A DNA stretch of 64,000 bases from Paraphysoderma sedebokerense (GCA_025602915.1 JAHLJZ010000010.1:372001-436000), one strand, 5' to 3'; numbered from the stretch's first letter, positions 1-13,105 are shown. The notes: generated from the sequence alone by a model not told the origin. Program-made: numbers and translations.

Positions 1-270
1 CACTGCTTCAGACTGTGCAACATCACCATCCGGGAGGGGACCAATTCGATTGATATTGGCTATGGACTTCTGACTCGCATTTGAATTGCGGTTCTGTAGA
101 GGGTTCTTCTGTAACTTATCTTTAGAAGATGATACTGCGCTTTTCATGGCAGTGACAGAGAATGCGGATAGTTGGTTGTTAACAGTTCTCTGATGATTTA
201 GCCGCTTTGGAGAACTGGGAATTTTCTCGCGACAGCAAAACTCAGCAGACTCTGCTCCGTCAGACGGCAT
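1..270 (-). CDS. Unknown protein, N-terminal 90 residues (runs off left edge)
   Basis: Reading the minus strand from the ATG at 270-268, the frame stays open for 90 codons to the window edge, so this is the 5' end of a gene or of its first exon. The protein starts MPSDGAESAEFCCREKIPSS and is rich in Ser, Asn, Gln and Lys, with no hydrophobic segment or recognisable domain. The composition suggests a disordered N-terminus, perhaps of a nuclear or cytoskeletal protein, but that is inference. The stretch from 271 to 535 separates it from the next minus-strand gene and shows nothing coding. A first exon ending outside the window cannot be excluded. Confidence 0.5.
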   Translation of the reverse strand, partial: MPSDGAESAEFCCREKIPSSPKRLNHQRTVNNQLSAFSVTAMKSAVSSSKDKLQKNPLQNRNSNASQKSIANINRIGPLPDGDVAQSEAV

Positions 271-535
271 CTTTTGGTAGTTGAGAGGAATATGTCTTCA
301 CATTCTAATAAAACCCCATAAAATCTGTGATTATCACCCGTTATTTCACTTTATCCTCTGCAAAGTGATCGGAACGATGTAGCACACATCTGGGGCTATC
401 CGGATAAATTTGTCGGGATAGACATCCAAGCATCCCATAATTTTAGAACTTGGTATATTGTATAACCTGAGCTATCATATATTTACAATTAAATCTGATA
501 TGTAATGACTTTGATAATGTTCCGCTTATGATGAA

Positions 536-975
536 TTACATTCTTGGAAAATCACTCGGGGGTTGTCGTCGATACACAAATACCTACACAAAAACAATTT
601 TTAGACAGAGACGAAGATGAGTTTAGGAGCGCAACGAAAACAAGTCGTCAATTGGGGAAAACGAATAACGTACCTGACATAAACAGATGACAAACAGAAC
701 AGCGTAGATTCCGGCAGCACCATAACAACCGGTGGCAACCGCCTTTGGGTCTTTTGGTGCCCTGTGACCTTGAACCAAGGTAGGAGCGTTGTTTTGGAAT
801 AAAGCACCGAGAACAAGCTGTATGGGAGGTGAGGGAGGAAGGGGTTAGGTTAGCGATTGCTGGGGAGAGAGGTCGGAGAGAGGATGAGGGGATGGCTAGA
901 TACCAGGAAGGGGACGGCGATTGCGGAGACGACAGTGCCGCCGTAAGCTTTTGTGGAAGAGATGAATGGCTTCAT
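536..975 (-). CDS. V-type ATPase V0 subunit f / ribonuclease kappa (RNaseK) homolog
   Basis: Three exons on the minus strand, 975-904, 817-674 and 583-536, join in phase at GT..AG introns to give 87 residues, close to the roughly 85 of the yeast small V0 protein. It starts MKPFISSTKAYGGTVVSAIA and ends QVFVYRRQPPSDFPRM. There are two hydrophobic helices, about residues 11-31 and 53-73, separated by a short lumenal loop, and a basic end (FVYRRQ). This matches the RNaseK/V0-f family (the yeast YPR170W-B type), a two-helix subunit in the membrane ring sector of the vacuolar proton pump. The exons are too short to show up as a long open frame. The gene is read divergently from the chitin synthase gene at 1908. 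Confidence 0.85.
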
Positions 976-1907
976 AGTGCGCAGGGGAGTGCGAAGGAGG
1001 GAGTGCTGGGAGGGATGCGGACAGAGATGGAGAGGAATGGAGGTTGAATTGGAAGAGAGAGCGAGCTGTGCAGACTGAGAGAGAGAGCGAAATCAACTTC
1101 GCGCACCTCACAGCTAGTCACTCTCCCTTGCACTGTCCATCGTGCATCTCTTGCATTAGCGATTGCGGAGTAGGCGAGTGGACGAGGGAAGGATGTCTGT
1201 GTGTGTGCTGCAGAGGACTGCACGAATATAAATCAGTCGGGAGGGGATGTCGCACATTGCAATATGTCCATGGATCGAGTGTGGCAGCAGAGGGTGTCCG
1301 CTTATTAAGAGTTGCTCGCTTGCTCTCCCTCCACTACTGAGTCAATTCCATCCCGTTCCTCCTCTCATCCACCCTCATCCCATTCCGCATCTCTTTTCCC
1401 TCCATATCCACCCCACTCGGTCATCTTCTCTTCAACTGTCCCTCCTTTACTGTTCTCAAGTTCCTTCCTCGCCTTTAGCCCCGGTCGCCTGTTTCCCTGC
1501 ATGTGTCCCCTCCCCTGTCCATAAAGTACCTGGAATTTCTAGACAACTCAAAAATTCATTTGTTATTGTTTATTTGCCTGAAACTGAGTTAACTTGATTC
1601 ACGAGCACCAGCATCGCCCACAGGTAAGCTTTTTTTGCTCAGCACTTTTTTGTCACCTAAAAATAGTTGCGCTTGTGAAATGGAAACGGCACGATGCATG
1701 AGTTATATTAAAAAATTTTTCTGCCCATTGGTGTCCTACCTAAACAAAATATTGCCTTCAAAACTCAATTTTATGTGTCAACATTATTAACCCTCCTTCA
1801 TTGACTTTTTTCTCATTTCTTCTTAATCATTCCCCCCTCCTTTGCTCAATTCCGCTTCCGCCACCGATCATTGATACACAACTTCATTTTCTTCCCCTTC
1901 TCTCACC
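976..1907. promoter_or_regulatory. Intergenic divergent promoter between V0-f and chitin synthase genes
   Basis: This 932-base stretch separates two divergently read genes. It has purine-rich sequence next to the V0-f start (about 980-1100) and a long pyrimidine-rich tract on the plus strand (about 1310-1530), typical of fungal promoters and leaders. A splice-donor-like CAG|GTAAGC occurs at about 1620-1628, so the chitin synthase leader may contain an intron ending before the ATG at 1908. Open frames here are simple-composition by-products and look non-coding. Confidence 0.4.
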
Positions 1908-4900
1908 ATGTCAGTTCAAATAAAAATTGACAATATGAGCAGTCCGACTTCGCCTATCGAATTATCAACGATACCGAATTCGTCGCTCGCACAGACACTT
2001 TCCGATTCAGCATACGCTACCATCGGTGCTAAAGTTCTTGTTCAGAATACATCCGCTGCGTCTCCCCTCCTCCAAAAGGAAAACGCAGCGACTACTCAAG
2101 ATGTTACGGAATATGTCAACAAACTCAAGTCATGGAATCCTGAAGTCACCGTTGAAACGGATTCGACTGCTCTGGCCGCTTTCGCCAGCAGAGTGTATTA
2201 CAGCTTGAAAACGTCCGAAGTCAACCAATCTGTCATCATAAGGTGTGTTTTGGCTCATGCGTCGAGTTCAATTGAGTTTTCTTTGGAGACCTCACCGGAT
2301 GGCTAACTCTTCTTTTGAAACAGAGGTCACGCAACCGCCGATAAATCAACAACTACGAGCAGTTTCATCTCCAACATCTGCACTCTCTCATCCAAAAAGA
2401 TTCACAAAATTCACAACAAAATACAGTCTGTGAATACCATTTTGAGTGCTTTCGGAAACGCTCAAACATCCAATAACCTTAGATCCTCGAGGTTTGGTCG
2501 GTTCACCGAAATTCAATTCAACGAATCTCATAAAATAGTCGGTTATAAAACGCTTGAATACCTTTTGGATAAAGTTCGAGTCACTTCCGTTCCTATGAAT
2601 GAGCGCTCGTTTCATGTGTTTTATTACCTTCTTGCTGGCGCCTCTCCTGAACAAAAGGATCATCTCAGGTTAACTGATCCATCCTTATTCGAGTACCTCA
2701 AAACCGGCATTCGTACATTCAACAAATCCGATGCAGAGGAATTTCAAACTCTTGCAACCGCTATGAAATCAATCGGCTTGTCAAAGAAGACCCAGTCCAG
2801 TATCTTTCAGTTATTGGCATGTATCATGCATCTCGGAAATGTTCAGTTCATAGACGCAAGCACTGCAGAAAGTGATAAAAAACAAACACACGTAAAAGAT
2901 AGAGCTCATCTAGAATTTGTCGCCGACTTACTAGGTATTGAAACTAGAAATTTAGAGGATTCCTTGTTGACGAGTACTCAGTTAGTGGGAAGGGATGTGT
3001 GTACAGTCTATCACACCCCCGAACAGGCGCGCCAGCATTGTGATACATTGGCCAAAACTCTTTACGCTCTCTTATTCACCTGGCTCGTCGAATACACCAA
3101 TTCTCGTCTTTCTACCGAATCAATGTCTACTATCATCTCGATTCTTGAATTTCCTGGATTTGAAATATCCCAAACCGGCCAATCAAACTTTTGGAATTTC
3201 TGCGTGAATTTGGCAGAAGAGAAATTGGCGAATTTCACATCGAAGGAGATATTCGAAACTGAAGTCGAACAGTTTTTTCAAGACGGTATTAGTGTCGCGA
3301 AGCAGCAGCATGACGATAACTCTCGAATTCTCAAAACTCTATTGGGATCAAGCAATTCACTTGTCGGCATCCTCAACAGACAAAGTGGCCAAACTGGCTC
3401 CACATTCAAAAGTCTCTCTGAAGCTATTGTGCAGCATCATGCCGAAACTAAATTGGTCAAAGTTTCCAATTCTGTTATTACTATTAAACACTCAAATCAA
3501 CAAGTTAGCTACGATGCTTCCCGATTCATTTCGGAAAATAGGGATATTATTTCGACCGATTTTATTACCTTATTTAGAGGAGGAGACGGGTCTCCGGCTT
3601 CGACCAATGCATTCGTTGCGGGATTGTTCAGTCTTAAAGTGATCAATCCGGATAAACATCCAAAGGACAAGAAAACGGTCGTGGGTGGACACGTTCCGGG
3701 TAAACCTCTTCGAAAACCGTCCATTAAACGATTGAAACGTGATGTCGAATCTCCTGGTAAAGAGAATTCGCCAATTCTGTCTCCAACAAGTCCAACCACA
3801 GCAACTCCAACCAACACAGTACTTTCTCAGTTTGAATCGTCACTGTCGGAATTATTTGAAGATAGTATCGTCGAAACAAACACTTGGTTTCTGTATTGTC
3901 TTTCTAATCCTGCCAATACATCCAAGAGTCCCGCTCCTTCATTGAATACTCAAATTGCTCATTTCAACATCCCATCGATATCGAAACAAGTCACCTCTTT
4001 CCCCAACAAAGCTTCCAACTTCTTGCGTCTACCTTACACCAAACTTGTTTCTCACTTTGGTCACCTTTTGTCGCTCCATTCAATTGACGAATCTCGTACA
4101 TTGTCTGATCGAATTGACTTACTCCTTTTCACCCTCGGGTTACCGCCAGAAGATCGAACCTTGGGTCGAGAGTACGCATATCTTAGTTGGAAAGCATTCG
4201 TTTCCTTGGAACGAGAACTCAAACGGTATAAAGATATGAGAAAGCAACAAAAAGAGACGGGAACGGTAGCTGATGATGATAGTATCTTTCAAAAACCAAA
4301 ACCCACTTACTTGAATTGGGATGACAACGCTTCTTATGTCTCAGAAGAAGAGTCCTACATGAGTGACAACAACTCGGTGTATGATGCCTTTTCAGTTGGT
4401 ACTGGATTCTATGCAAACGGGCATAACAGAGATGGTGGAAGTGATGGTAACTCTGTTGCCGGTGAAAGTACCGCTAGTTATTTGGATAAAATCAAAATTC
4501 ACGATGCTATCACAAAGGATGCCCCCGATACATTTGATCCTTTACCGGTCCGAAAGAAGCCGAAGAAAGTCGAAGTTTCGCGACAGCGGAAAAGATGGTT
4601 GAATGTTGTATGGTTCTTGACATGGTGGATTCCTTCGTTCTGTTTGTCTTGCTGCGGAATGAAAGCAAAAGATGTTCAAATCGCCTGGAGAGAAAAGGTT
4701 CGCTTGTGATTCATCTCAAAGTTCTGTTACGCTACTTCTATTCAACTGTTATTAACAACAGTTTATATATAGGTCGCTCTTTGCATCATGATTTACTTTC
4801 TTTCTGCTACGGTTATCTTTTTCATCGCCTTCCTGGGTCCGATCATTTGTAGTAAAAAGAACATTTACTCCCTTGGTGAACTCGAAGCCATGAGCAACGG

Positions 4901-7900
4901 TAACGACAAAATCTTTGCTGCTGCTTACGGAATCGCGTACAATGTCGCCCAATTCCGCGTTCTAAACGAACAACGTCACGATCGTGCTATGTTTTCTCAG
5001 CTGGCCGGCCAGGATATCAGTTCCGGATTTCTACGCAAACCGAGAGATTACTGCGCATTCGTTACATCTGATCAAGTAACATTGGAAAATCCCCTTAATC
5101 CAAACAACACTCTCGGCAATTTAGTTTACTCGGGTCACCGAAATAGGCTTCTTCGTGATGCTAATTTTGGCAGACAACTTGAACAGTATTTGGAAGCCAA
5201 ATTCTACCGAAAGGGGGTGTTGGCGATGGAGATGAGCGAAATAAAGGCCGGGTGGCAAGTAAAAGAGGACGAAACTCCCGCAAGAAGAGTAGCCATCGAT
5301 GGAGTTGTTTATGATATGACAAATTACTACCAACTCGGTTCTATCGGCGGCTCGAATCCGAATCAAGCCTTCTTAAAGACAGATAACTCTGCTGGTGGAG
5401 CCGCTGACTCTATTCGCTTCGATCTGCATACGTACATCTTACAGATAGGCAAAGATAACCCTGATTTAACCAAAGATGAGAAGTTCATGAATGTTTGGCG
5501 AAGAAGTCCCGAATTGCGAAATTGTTTTAATAATCTCATGACGTATGCCGTAGTGGATCAAAGAAACTCTCCACAATGTTTGGCTACCGATTACGTTTTA
5601 TTCGGTTTCTCTATCATTCTTTGTCTTGTTATCGGAATCAAGTTCTTGGCTGCGATATTAGTCGGGTGGGGCGGAGATTACCCCGAAAAAATGGACAAGT
5701 TTGTGATGATTCAAGTTCCTTGTGTGACAGAAGGTGAAGAATCGTTGCAAAAGGCAATTGATTCGTTGGCTACTACTACCTACGACGATAGAAGGAAACT
5801 CATGGTTATCATCTGTGACGGTATGATTGTTGGTACGTATCCTTGACATATTTCATTTTCTATTCTTACATTCGTTGATCTTTCAGGTTTCATTTTTAAC
5901 CTTTGTTCAATTTTTTAAAGGTCGAGGTAACGATAGACCCACCCCACGTATTGTTCTCGATATTCTCAAAGTCGATCCCAACCTTGATCCCGAACCCCTC
6001 TCATACCAAGCTATCGGCGAAGGCAATAAACAGCACAACATGGCAAAAGTGTATTCCGGTCTCTACGAAATTGAAGGGCACTTGGTACCTTACCTCGTCA
6101 TTGTTAAAGTTGGTAAACCCTCGGAAAGACATCGCCCTGGTAACAGAGGTAAACGTGACTCCCAAATGATTTTGATGCGGTTCTTGAATAAATTGCATTA
6201 CGATCACCCCATGAGTCCTTTGGAATTGGAATTGCGACATCATATTCAACATATTATCGGAATTGACCCGAGATGGTACGAATATTTGCTGATGGTGGAC
6301 GCTGATACTCAGGTTTGTCTTTAATTCAATCTCAACGATATTGGTGAAAATGGTTTCTAATTGTTTGAACTTTTCACAATTAGGTGTTACCTGATTCTTT
6401 AACAAACCTTATTGCTTTCTGTGTCACTGATACCTCCATCGTCGGCTGTTGTGGTGAAACGAGACTTGAAAACGAAAAAGGTCCGTAAAATAGCTCTTCG
6501 TCGATCTTAACCATTCAATTAGACGACGGCTAACATTATTTTCTATGTTACTTTGTTCATTGTAGAATCTTTCACGACTATGATTCAAGTTTACGAATAC
6601 TTTATCTCTCATCACCTCTCGAAAGCATTTGAATCGTTGTTTGGATCTGTGACCTGTTTACCTGGTTGTTTCTGTCTCTACAGAATTTATTCTTCTCAAA
6701 AGAACAAACCTTTGTTGTGTTGCGACAATATCGTGAATGAGTATGGGTATGCATCGTTTATTTATATTTTCATGTTCGTTTGGATTCTTGAAAATCGTTT
6801 GATAACATTATTGAAAATTGTGTAGCGATTGTCATGTGAATACATTACACAAGAAAAATTTGCTCGCATTGGGTGAAGATCGTTATTTGACAACCTTGAT
6901 TCTAAAGAATTTCCCCAACTTGAAGACCAAGGTATGTATTCTTTCTGAATCCTTTCTGCTGAAATATTGGCTGATGAGTTCCAATTTCTTTCGTTTCCTT
7001 GTAGTTTACACCCTCGGCTATGTGTTATACGATTGCTCCCGAAACGTTCAAAGTTTTGCTGTCTCAGCGTCGTCGATGGATTAACAGGTATAGTAAAGTT
7101 TTTGTACGGTCATTTTCCTCTGTGATTTACTGACTCGCCTCCTTCGTGGAATTACTGAAATTAGTACATTCCATAATCTCGTCGAATTGTTTCAACTGAA
7201 AGAACTCTGTGGATTTTGTTGTTTCTCCATGCGTTTCGTCGTTTTGATTGATCTATTCGCTACCATCATTCAACCCGCTACAGTCGTTTACTTGGGCTGG
7301 CTTATCTACCTTACCGTTGACTCCGTCATGGAAGGCAAAGGATTGAATTTTGTCATGGTTTCTCTGATTTTATTGGCTGCGATTTATGGTGTACAAGCTG
7401 TTGTGTTCATTTTAAAGAAAGAATGGAGTCATGTTATTTGGATGATCATTTATATTTTGGCTATTCCCATTTTTAGTTTTTATTTGCCGATTTACTCCGT
7501 AAGTGTTATACCTTTCTTACGTCGTTGTCGATTACGGTGTCTAATGATGATTTACCCTTCGAATAAATAGTTCTGGAGATTCGATGACTTCTCGTGGGGT
7601 AATACTCGAGTTGTTCTGGGCGCCGATGGTAAAAAGCAAGTCATTGCTGAAGTCGAAGATGAGGATGACTTTGATATTTCTCAAATCAAGCATATCAAAT
7701 GGGCTGATTTCGAAGCGGAATACATGGACAATCAATCTCTTCACGACCAAAGCGATACTCAGTCTCAGCGATCGTTCCGTCCTGGTACAGTTGACCCATC
7801 GGCAATGGCCGCATCTCCACCTGCTTACCCCATTGATGATCGAACGAGTTACTACGGTGGTACAGATCCTCGACGATTATCCGTGGCTATGTCTGAACGC

Positions 7901-8326
7901 ATTGGTTACGTCAATGGAGCTGTAATGTCACCATCTGTTGTTGGTGGACCAACTGCGTCTCCTAATCGAATGTCAGTCGGATCGTTTAATAGTGGTGCCG
8001 GAGCCGGTGTGGCTGGCGGAATGTCTAATTTCACCAGTATGGCCAGTTTACAGTCCAATATGAATATGTCTAGTCCCTTGTTACCCGCTTCTTCACCCTC
8101 TATGGCTCCGGTTGGAAGTCCTGGTTTTGGAGCTAGCGCTGGTGCGCCTACCGATGAAGAATTGGTGTTTGAAATTAGAAGAATTATCTCAACGGCTGAT
8201 TTGATGAAGTTGACTAAGAAACAAGTTAGGGAAGAATTGAGCGCGTTGTTCAGTATCGATTTAAGCAGTAGAAAGGAATTCATAAATAGGACAATTGACG
8301 TTGTATTGGAAGAATATGCTTCGTAA
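1908..8326 (+). CDS. Chitin synthase with N-terminal myosin-motor-like domain (class V/VII type)
   Basis: Ten exons (1908-2242, 2324-4697, 4773-5832, 5921-6312, 6384-6480, 6566-6746, 6826-6931, 7005-7087, 7165-7498, 7571-8326) join in phase to 1,905 residues. Residues 1 to about 760 are myosin-head-like: switch I survives as SSRFGRF and switch II as LEFPGFE, but the P-loop site reads GHATADKS instead of GESGxGKT/S. Two membrane helices follow (about 870-930), then a cytochrome-b5-like segment ([10 protein letters not shown], about 1080), another helix, and the family-2 glycosyltransferase core with MVDAD, QVYEY, GEDRYLT and QRRRW (about 1536). Several membrane helices follow. A DEK_C-type domain closes the protein. 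The enzyme makes wall chitin from UDP-GlcNAc at the plasma membrane, and the head normally tethers it to actin. The catalytic motifs look intact. The motor is probably non-cycling (inference). Confidence 0.95.
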
Positions 8327-9730
8327 AAATTTAAAAAATGTACGTTTGAGGCAACCAGGGGTTGGTCAACGATCGCGTGATAGACTGACGATGGAGTGAT
8401 TGATGGCTGTGGCAGATTTTGATTGGTGATGGCGAAGTCCTAAAGATTAAGGCGAAAAAGAAAAAAATTCGCAATGTATTTTTAGATTTTATTATATATT
8501 CTTAATTTGAATTTTAATTTCTTTTTTCAGTGGGTAGTCTCTTGAGTAAATTTTTACTTTCTACTTTCATCCGTAGCCTCTTTAGCCTTTTTTTTGCGTA
8601 GTTGACTTGATGATAAGGGCATTTTGTACAAATACTGATTAATACGTGTTGTATGGATAGTTAATAAGAAGGATTTATGGTTGAATAATTGCATCGAAGA
8701 AACGTCCTGGAATAGCCAAACGCAACGTGTGGGAGATGAGCGAGACTATGGTGGGTGCCCTTGGCCTTGATTGTGGAACTGGAGAGGAAGCGCCACTCGC
8801 TCCCGCAGAGATGGTATCACATCAGCTTCAACAGCGACTGACAACAACATTAGCCGTCCTCAAAATTCTGTCGTCACTCCCCTGAAAAAGACGTTTCTCC
8901 AGGTATTTATATTTGAGTTTTTATTTTGGGCTCCTTTCTTGTGCGCGGAGTTTGTCGCCGAGAGAATCATCATTGGAAACATTCTTGTCCGAGTCTCGTA
9001 AGAGGTGACACTCGTAGCGGTTCAACAGCCAGTGAATTTCATTCATTATTACTAAACTAATTTCCGTTCGTCGATGACGTCTTTTTAATAACACCTTTGC
9101 AACATTTCAAACAACGAAACAACTCCGCATTATCCATCGGTGGTGACTGCTTGTCTCACATAGAAGTTGCCATTATTCATCCCAAGACCCACCCTCACCC
9201 TCTCGTCGCCCTCCATTGCATCCCCATCCGGTGCATCCCCATTCTATCATCCGTCGACTCACAGAAACCTAGTTCTGCACAGTATAGAGTAAACTACACT
9301 ACATATAACTTTTACTGTTCACCTCGAGTTATCAATAATCAAGATACCTCGCAAACGTCGCTAAAACTTCAACATCCGTTCGCAAGTTAGTTCGTGGCTT
9401 GGTGTTAAGTCTGAACATAAGCCGAAATTTAACAAACTAAAGACACTGGATGACTTCGTCAAGTGACGTATCTTTCGGTCAACAGCTAAAGTTTGCAATT
9501 ATATCTTATCATTTTGGCCTCTCTTTACAGTCTATCAATTGGTTATCGTATTGGGAATTTAGATTATCAAAGAGGTAGTAGCAAAATCGGAAAACGAACT
9601 TTGCAGACGCACCGTTTTTTGGTTATCGTTGTGTTGGGTTTCCTTAAATCGTAAATCGATTCAGCGATATCATTTTGTATTTTTTATTATCTATCAATTT
9701 CCCTCATTCACGGTTTGGCATAACGCAATT
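8327..9730. other. Intergenic: 3' region of chitin synthase and leader/promoter of casein kinase
   Basis: No coding exon could be supported here. The first part (8330-8640) is AT-rich and polyadenylation-like. The part from 8760 to 9400 contains short open frames without protein-like composition. A small direct repeat of the core GCATCCCCAT lies at about 9217-9243. The most likely content is the downstream region of the chitin synthase gene followed by a long 5' leader for the kinase gene at 9731. A 5' leader intron is possible. Confidence 0.4.
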
Positions 9731-12700
9731 ATGTCGGCCCATCTGCAACCTCCGTTTCCCCTCGGTCCACAGACTCCTTCGGTTCCTTATCCCCAACCTG
9801 TCGCAATATCGTCTACCCATCATCAGCAACAGCAACAACAACCTTATCCTCAAACCCGTACACCCTCACCATTTCAAATGCAGTCTCAACAGCCACAACA
9901 TCTACAAATCCCACCGACAATATCTGTAACTCCAACCACACAAGGAACAGTCACGACACCACCGTTGCCCCCCGCACCACCTTCACCTCTCACACCTACA
10001 CCGCAATCCGCTCATAATCCTGTTCCGCATCGACATCAAATAGCGACGCCACATACTACATATACGATACTGGAGAAAATCGGATCCGGGTCATTCGGCA
10101 GTGTTTACAGAGGTGTCTCGTCTACAGGAGAATATGTCGCGGTGAAGTTTGAAAAGGTGTATAATACCAACAGCAGTACACCAGGTAAAGGTAAACCTGC
10201 TGTGCCAGCCCCCGGTGGCATGCCCGCTGGTGGACTGCTGACAGATGAGAAAGACATTCTGATAGGACTAATGGGTGGTGGTATGTACTTGGCTTAATTG
10301 ATGCGCTTGATTTGCTTTTCTGTTAGTTAACCTCGAAGTCAATTTGATTACTTAGTTGGTATACCCACCGTCAAATACTTTGGTACAACCACTGTGACGG
10401 TTCCTCTCCCTTCTTCCCCTTCAACCGCCTCACCCGATCCTAGAGTTCAACTATCATCACCGCAGTTACGAAATTTAAGTTCGCCGATTAAAAAGGATGC
10501 TAAAAGTGGAGATGTAGTTCAAAATTATCGGGTTCTAGTTATAGATATTTTAGGACCAAGTTTACAAGATTTGTTCGAACAGTGTAACCGACGATTTTCC
10601 GTTAAAACCGTAGTCATGATAGCAGATCAATTGGTGAGTAATAGTTATCTTGTGTTTGGCTTGACATTCCCCTCAAACATTCATTCAATATAACTAAATA
10701 ATATTTTATTCATCTCTTAATAGCTATCTCGACTTGAATTTATGCACTCTCGAAATTACATACATCGAGACCTTAAACCCGAAAACTTTCTTGTTGGCCT
10801 CGGTGGCAACTCGCATATAATTTATATGATAGATTTCGGTTTAAGCAGTAAAGCACCCACACCCTACGTTCCACCTTCACCCAACTCCTCGATATACTCT
10901 TCAAGTTCATCTTCATCCTCAAATTATCAAATTGGTGCTGCCGAAAAAGGTAGTCAAGGAAAGACGCACGGAACTCATTTAGTAGCACACGGACAGCCGA
11001 TGCCGTATCCGAATCGTGGTACTGGTAGAGGTGAGTACAAGCACTCTCGTTCTATCATTTGTTAAAGCAGCTAAATTGAAATGATTTTCAAAGTAGGTCA
11101 GAAAGAGGAGCCCACATCGCAGCCCGTGGCTAAGAAAACTGAGAAATGTATCGGGACATTACGGTACATGAGTCGAAATTCTCATAAGGGAATACGTACG
11201 TTCATATCTCTAGTTTTCATTTTCAATGAATGGGTGAATTGAAAAGAAATTACTTCCGTTTCATTAGAACAATCTCGGCGTGATGATCTCGAGTCTCTGG
11301 GTTACCTCCTCCTGTACTTTGCTAAGGGACATCTGCCTTGGCAGAAGAAGTATCTTCCGACTCCACCCAACATCAAAGAAAGCGATCACAAAAAATTAGT
11401 TCTAAAGTCGAAAGAAACAACGCCGGTGTCGCAACTATGTTCTGGATTACCTCCTGAGTTTGCACAGTATCTAAAATATGTTAGAGCACTGCAATTTGCA
11501 GATATACCCGATTACACTATGCTGCGGAAACTTTTTCACGGTATAGCGAAACGTGAAGGATGGAGGCTAGACTGGATTTTTGATTGGACAGTGCAAAAGA
11601 CTGCCAGTAATACTATACCGTCATCGATGGTCGGACCGGCTGGCATTACGGGTATCAATGTCACGAGCGGAGATGTCATTGTTGGGGCATTCCCTCATGT
11701 CCCGCAAGGAGTGGTTGCATCGAGTCCGCTTATAGCCCGACAAACTATCAGTAGTTTTTTTGGTATGTTACTAATGAGACGCTTGTGCACTTATTTCATG
11801 ACGTATAACGGATATGTTCCCCCTTGTTTTATTTTTCCACAGACAATAGACCGATGCTGATAGACGGACAGCAACCTCCGGCAGCGAATGCCGCTGCCAC
11901 TTCCTCGCAGCAAGTGTACGACATGCCCGGTATATCGCAATCCACCACACAGCATCAGCTACCTGCATACTCCTCAGCACAATTTCCCCATCTCACTCAG
12001 CCTTTCACCAATGATACTGTCCTGATGCCGCCCCCTGCACCCAGAGACAAGCGATTTGCTCAGTCAGAACTCGATTTGCGCCCTGAGGGTGGCATGCAAG
12101 GTAGATCGAAATGGTGTTCACTTTAATTGCTGATTGAATGCTTACATCCCTGTTATTCTTTATTAAAGCCTACGCGTCAGTCTATCCGCCAATTTCGACG
12201 CAAGTATATCAGTACCCCGTAGCCCAAAACACCCAATTGTCAAATTCACAGACATTTATACAACCGTCACAACAACCGACTACCAGTAACCCCACCCAGT
12301 ATCACCAATCGCCGCAAATCACTCCTGCATATCTTAATCAACCGATATCGCAGTCAGTTCAATATTCGCAACCGAATATGTCCCTTCCGCAATCTCACCT
12401 TCAACGAAGAACATATCAGCCAATGCAAGTCTCGAGTAGTCCAGTGCTACAGCATGTATCCATCCAAATACCGACCATGTCAATGCCTTCGACCTCAACA
12501 TCAACACAAACTATTTACCCATCTCAGTACCAGTCTATGGTATCCCGACCTGCCAATTCTGTAATGCAGAATCGGCTCTCACCACAGCAAACTTACCCAA
12601 GTCATCAGCTTGCAGGTACATTTACTAATCAAGATGGATTTTCATCTTGATTATAATCTAACTAATTATATAACACATAATAGATTCGCCGCAACAATTC

Positions 12701-13105
12701 CAACCCGGAGTCAACCCTGCGGTATCGTATTCAGAACAATTGCTCGCACAACAGCAATTGCACCGGAATCAACAAATATATCAACAGTCTCAGCAGCATA
12801 CTCAGCCGCAACATGTATCCCCGTCATTATCTCCCTACCACCTGCCGTCGTCTCATCCGACCCAGCAGTCACATGGAACCGCACAATCTCATTCTACACA
12901 TCCACATCCATTTCAGCAGACACAGTTAATGAATCCAGGATTGCCGATAGACTATCAAAATCAACTAAACCAGGTTCTGTCAAATTCGAACCCTTCGTCC
13001 CCGTTGAGTCATCCTAGTCATAGTTTTGGGATGGCAACTAATCAGAATCAAATGTATGGACAGAACCTTGGACAAACGCAAGGCCAAAATATGTGGAATG
13101 GTTGA
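9731..13105 (+). CDS. Casein kinase 1 family Ser/Thr kinase with long Q/P-rich extensions
   Basis: Eight exons (9731-10280, 10356-10633, 10724-11030, 11097-11195, 11268-11762, 11843-12100, 12169-12615, 12684-13105) give 951 residues. Residues 1-110 are Pro/Gln-rich. The kinase domain starts near 112 with [11 protein letters not shown] and VAVKFEK. It continues with HRDLKPENF (about 290), MIDFGLSSK (about 311) and the CK1 hallmark [12 protein letters not shown], then HLPWQ. The last 400 residues are Gln/Ser/Pro-rich low complexity. The catalytic Lys, HRD Asp and DFG Asp are present, so it should be active. Oddities are insertions after the beta-3 Lys and after DFG, and the CK1 SINTHLG motif changed to SRNSHKG. 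CK1 enzymes phosphorylate primed or acidic sites in membrane trafficking and growth control. Yck and Hrr25-like subfamilies cannot be told apart here. No C-terminal Cys-Cys lipid site is seen. Confidence 0.9.

Noticed and set aside
829-1597. Several overlapping open frames on both strands between the V0-f and chitin synthase genes
   Set aside because: Composition follows purine or pyrimidine tracts, and the frames overlap the V0-f exons or lie in a divergent promoter. No protein-like pattern or splice-consistent extension.
8771-9390. Open frames upstream of casein kinase
   Set aside because: No recognisable domain and no in-phase junction to the kinase start. Most likely leader sequence.
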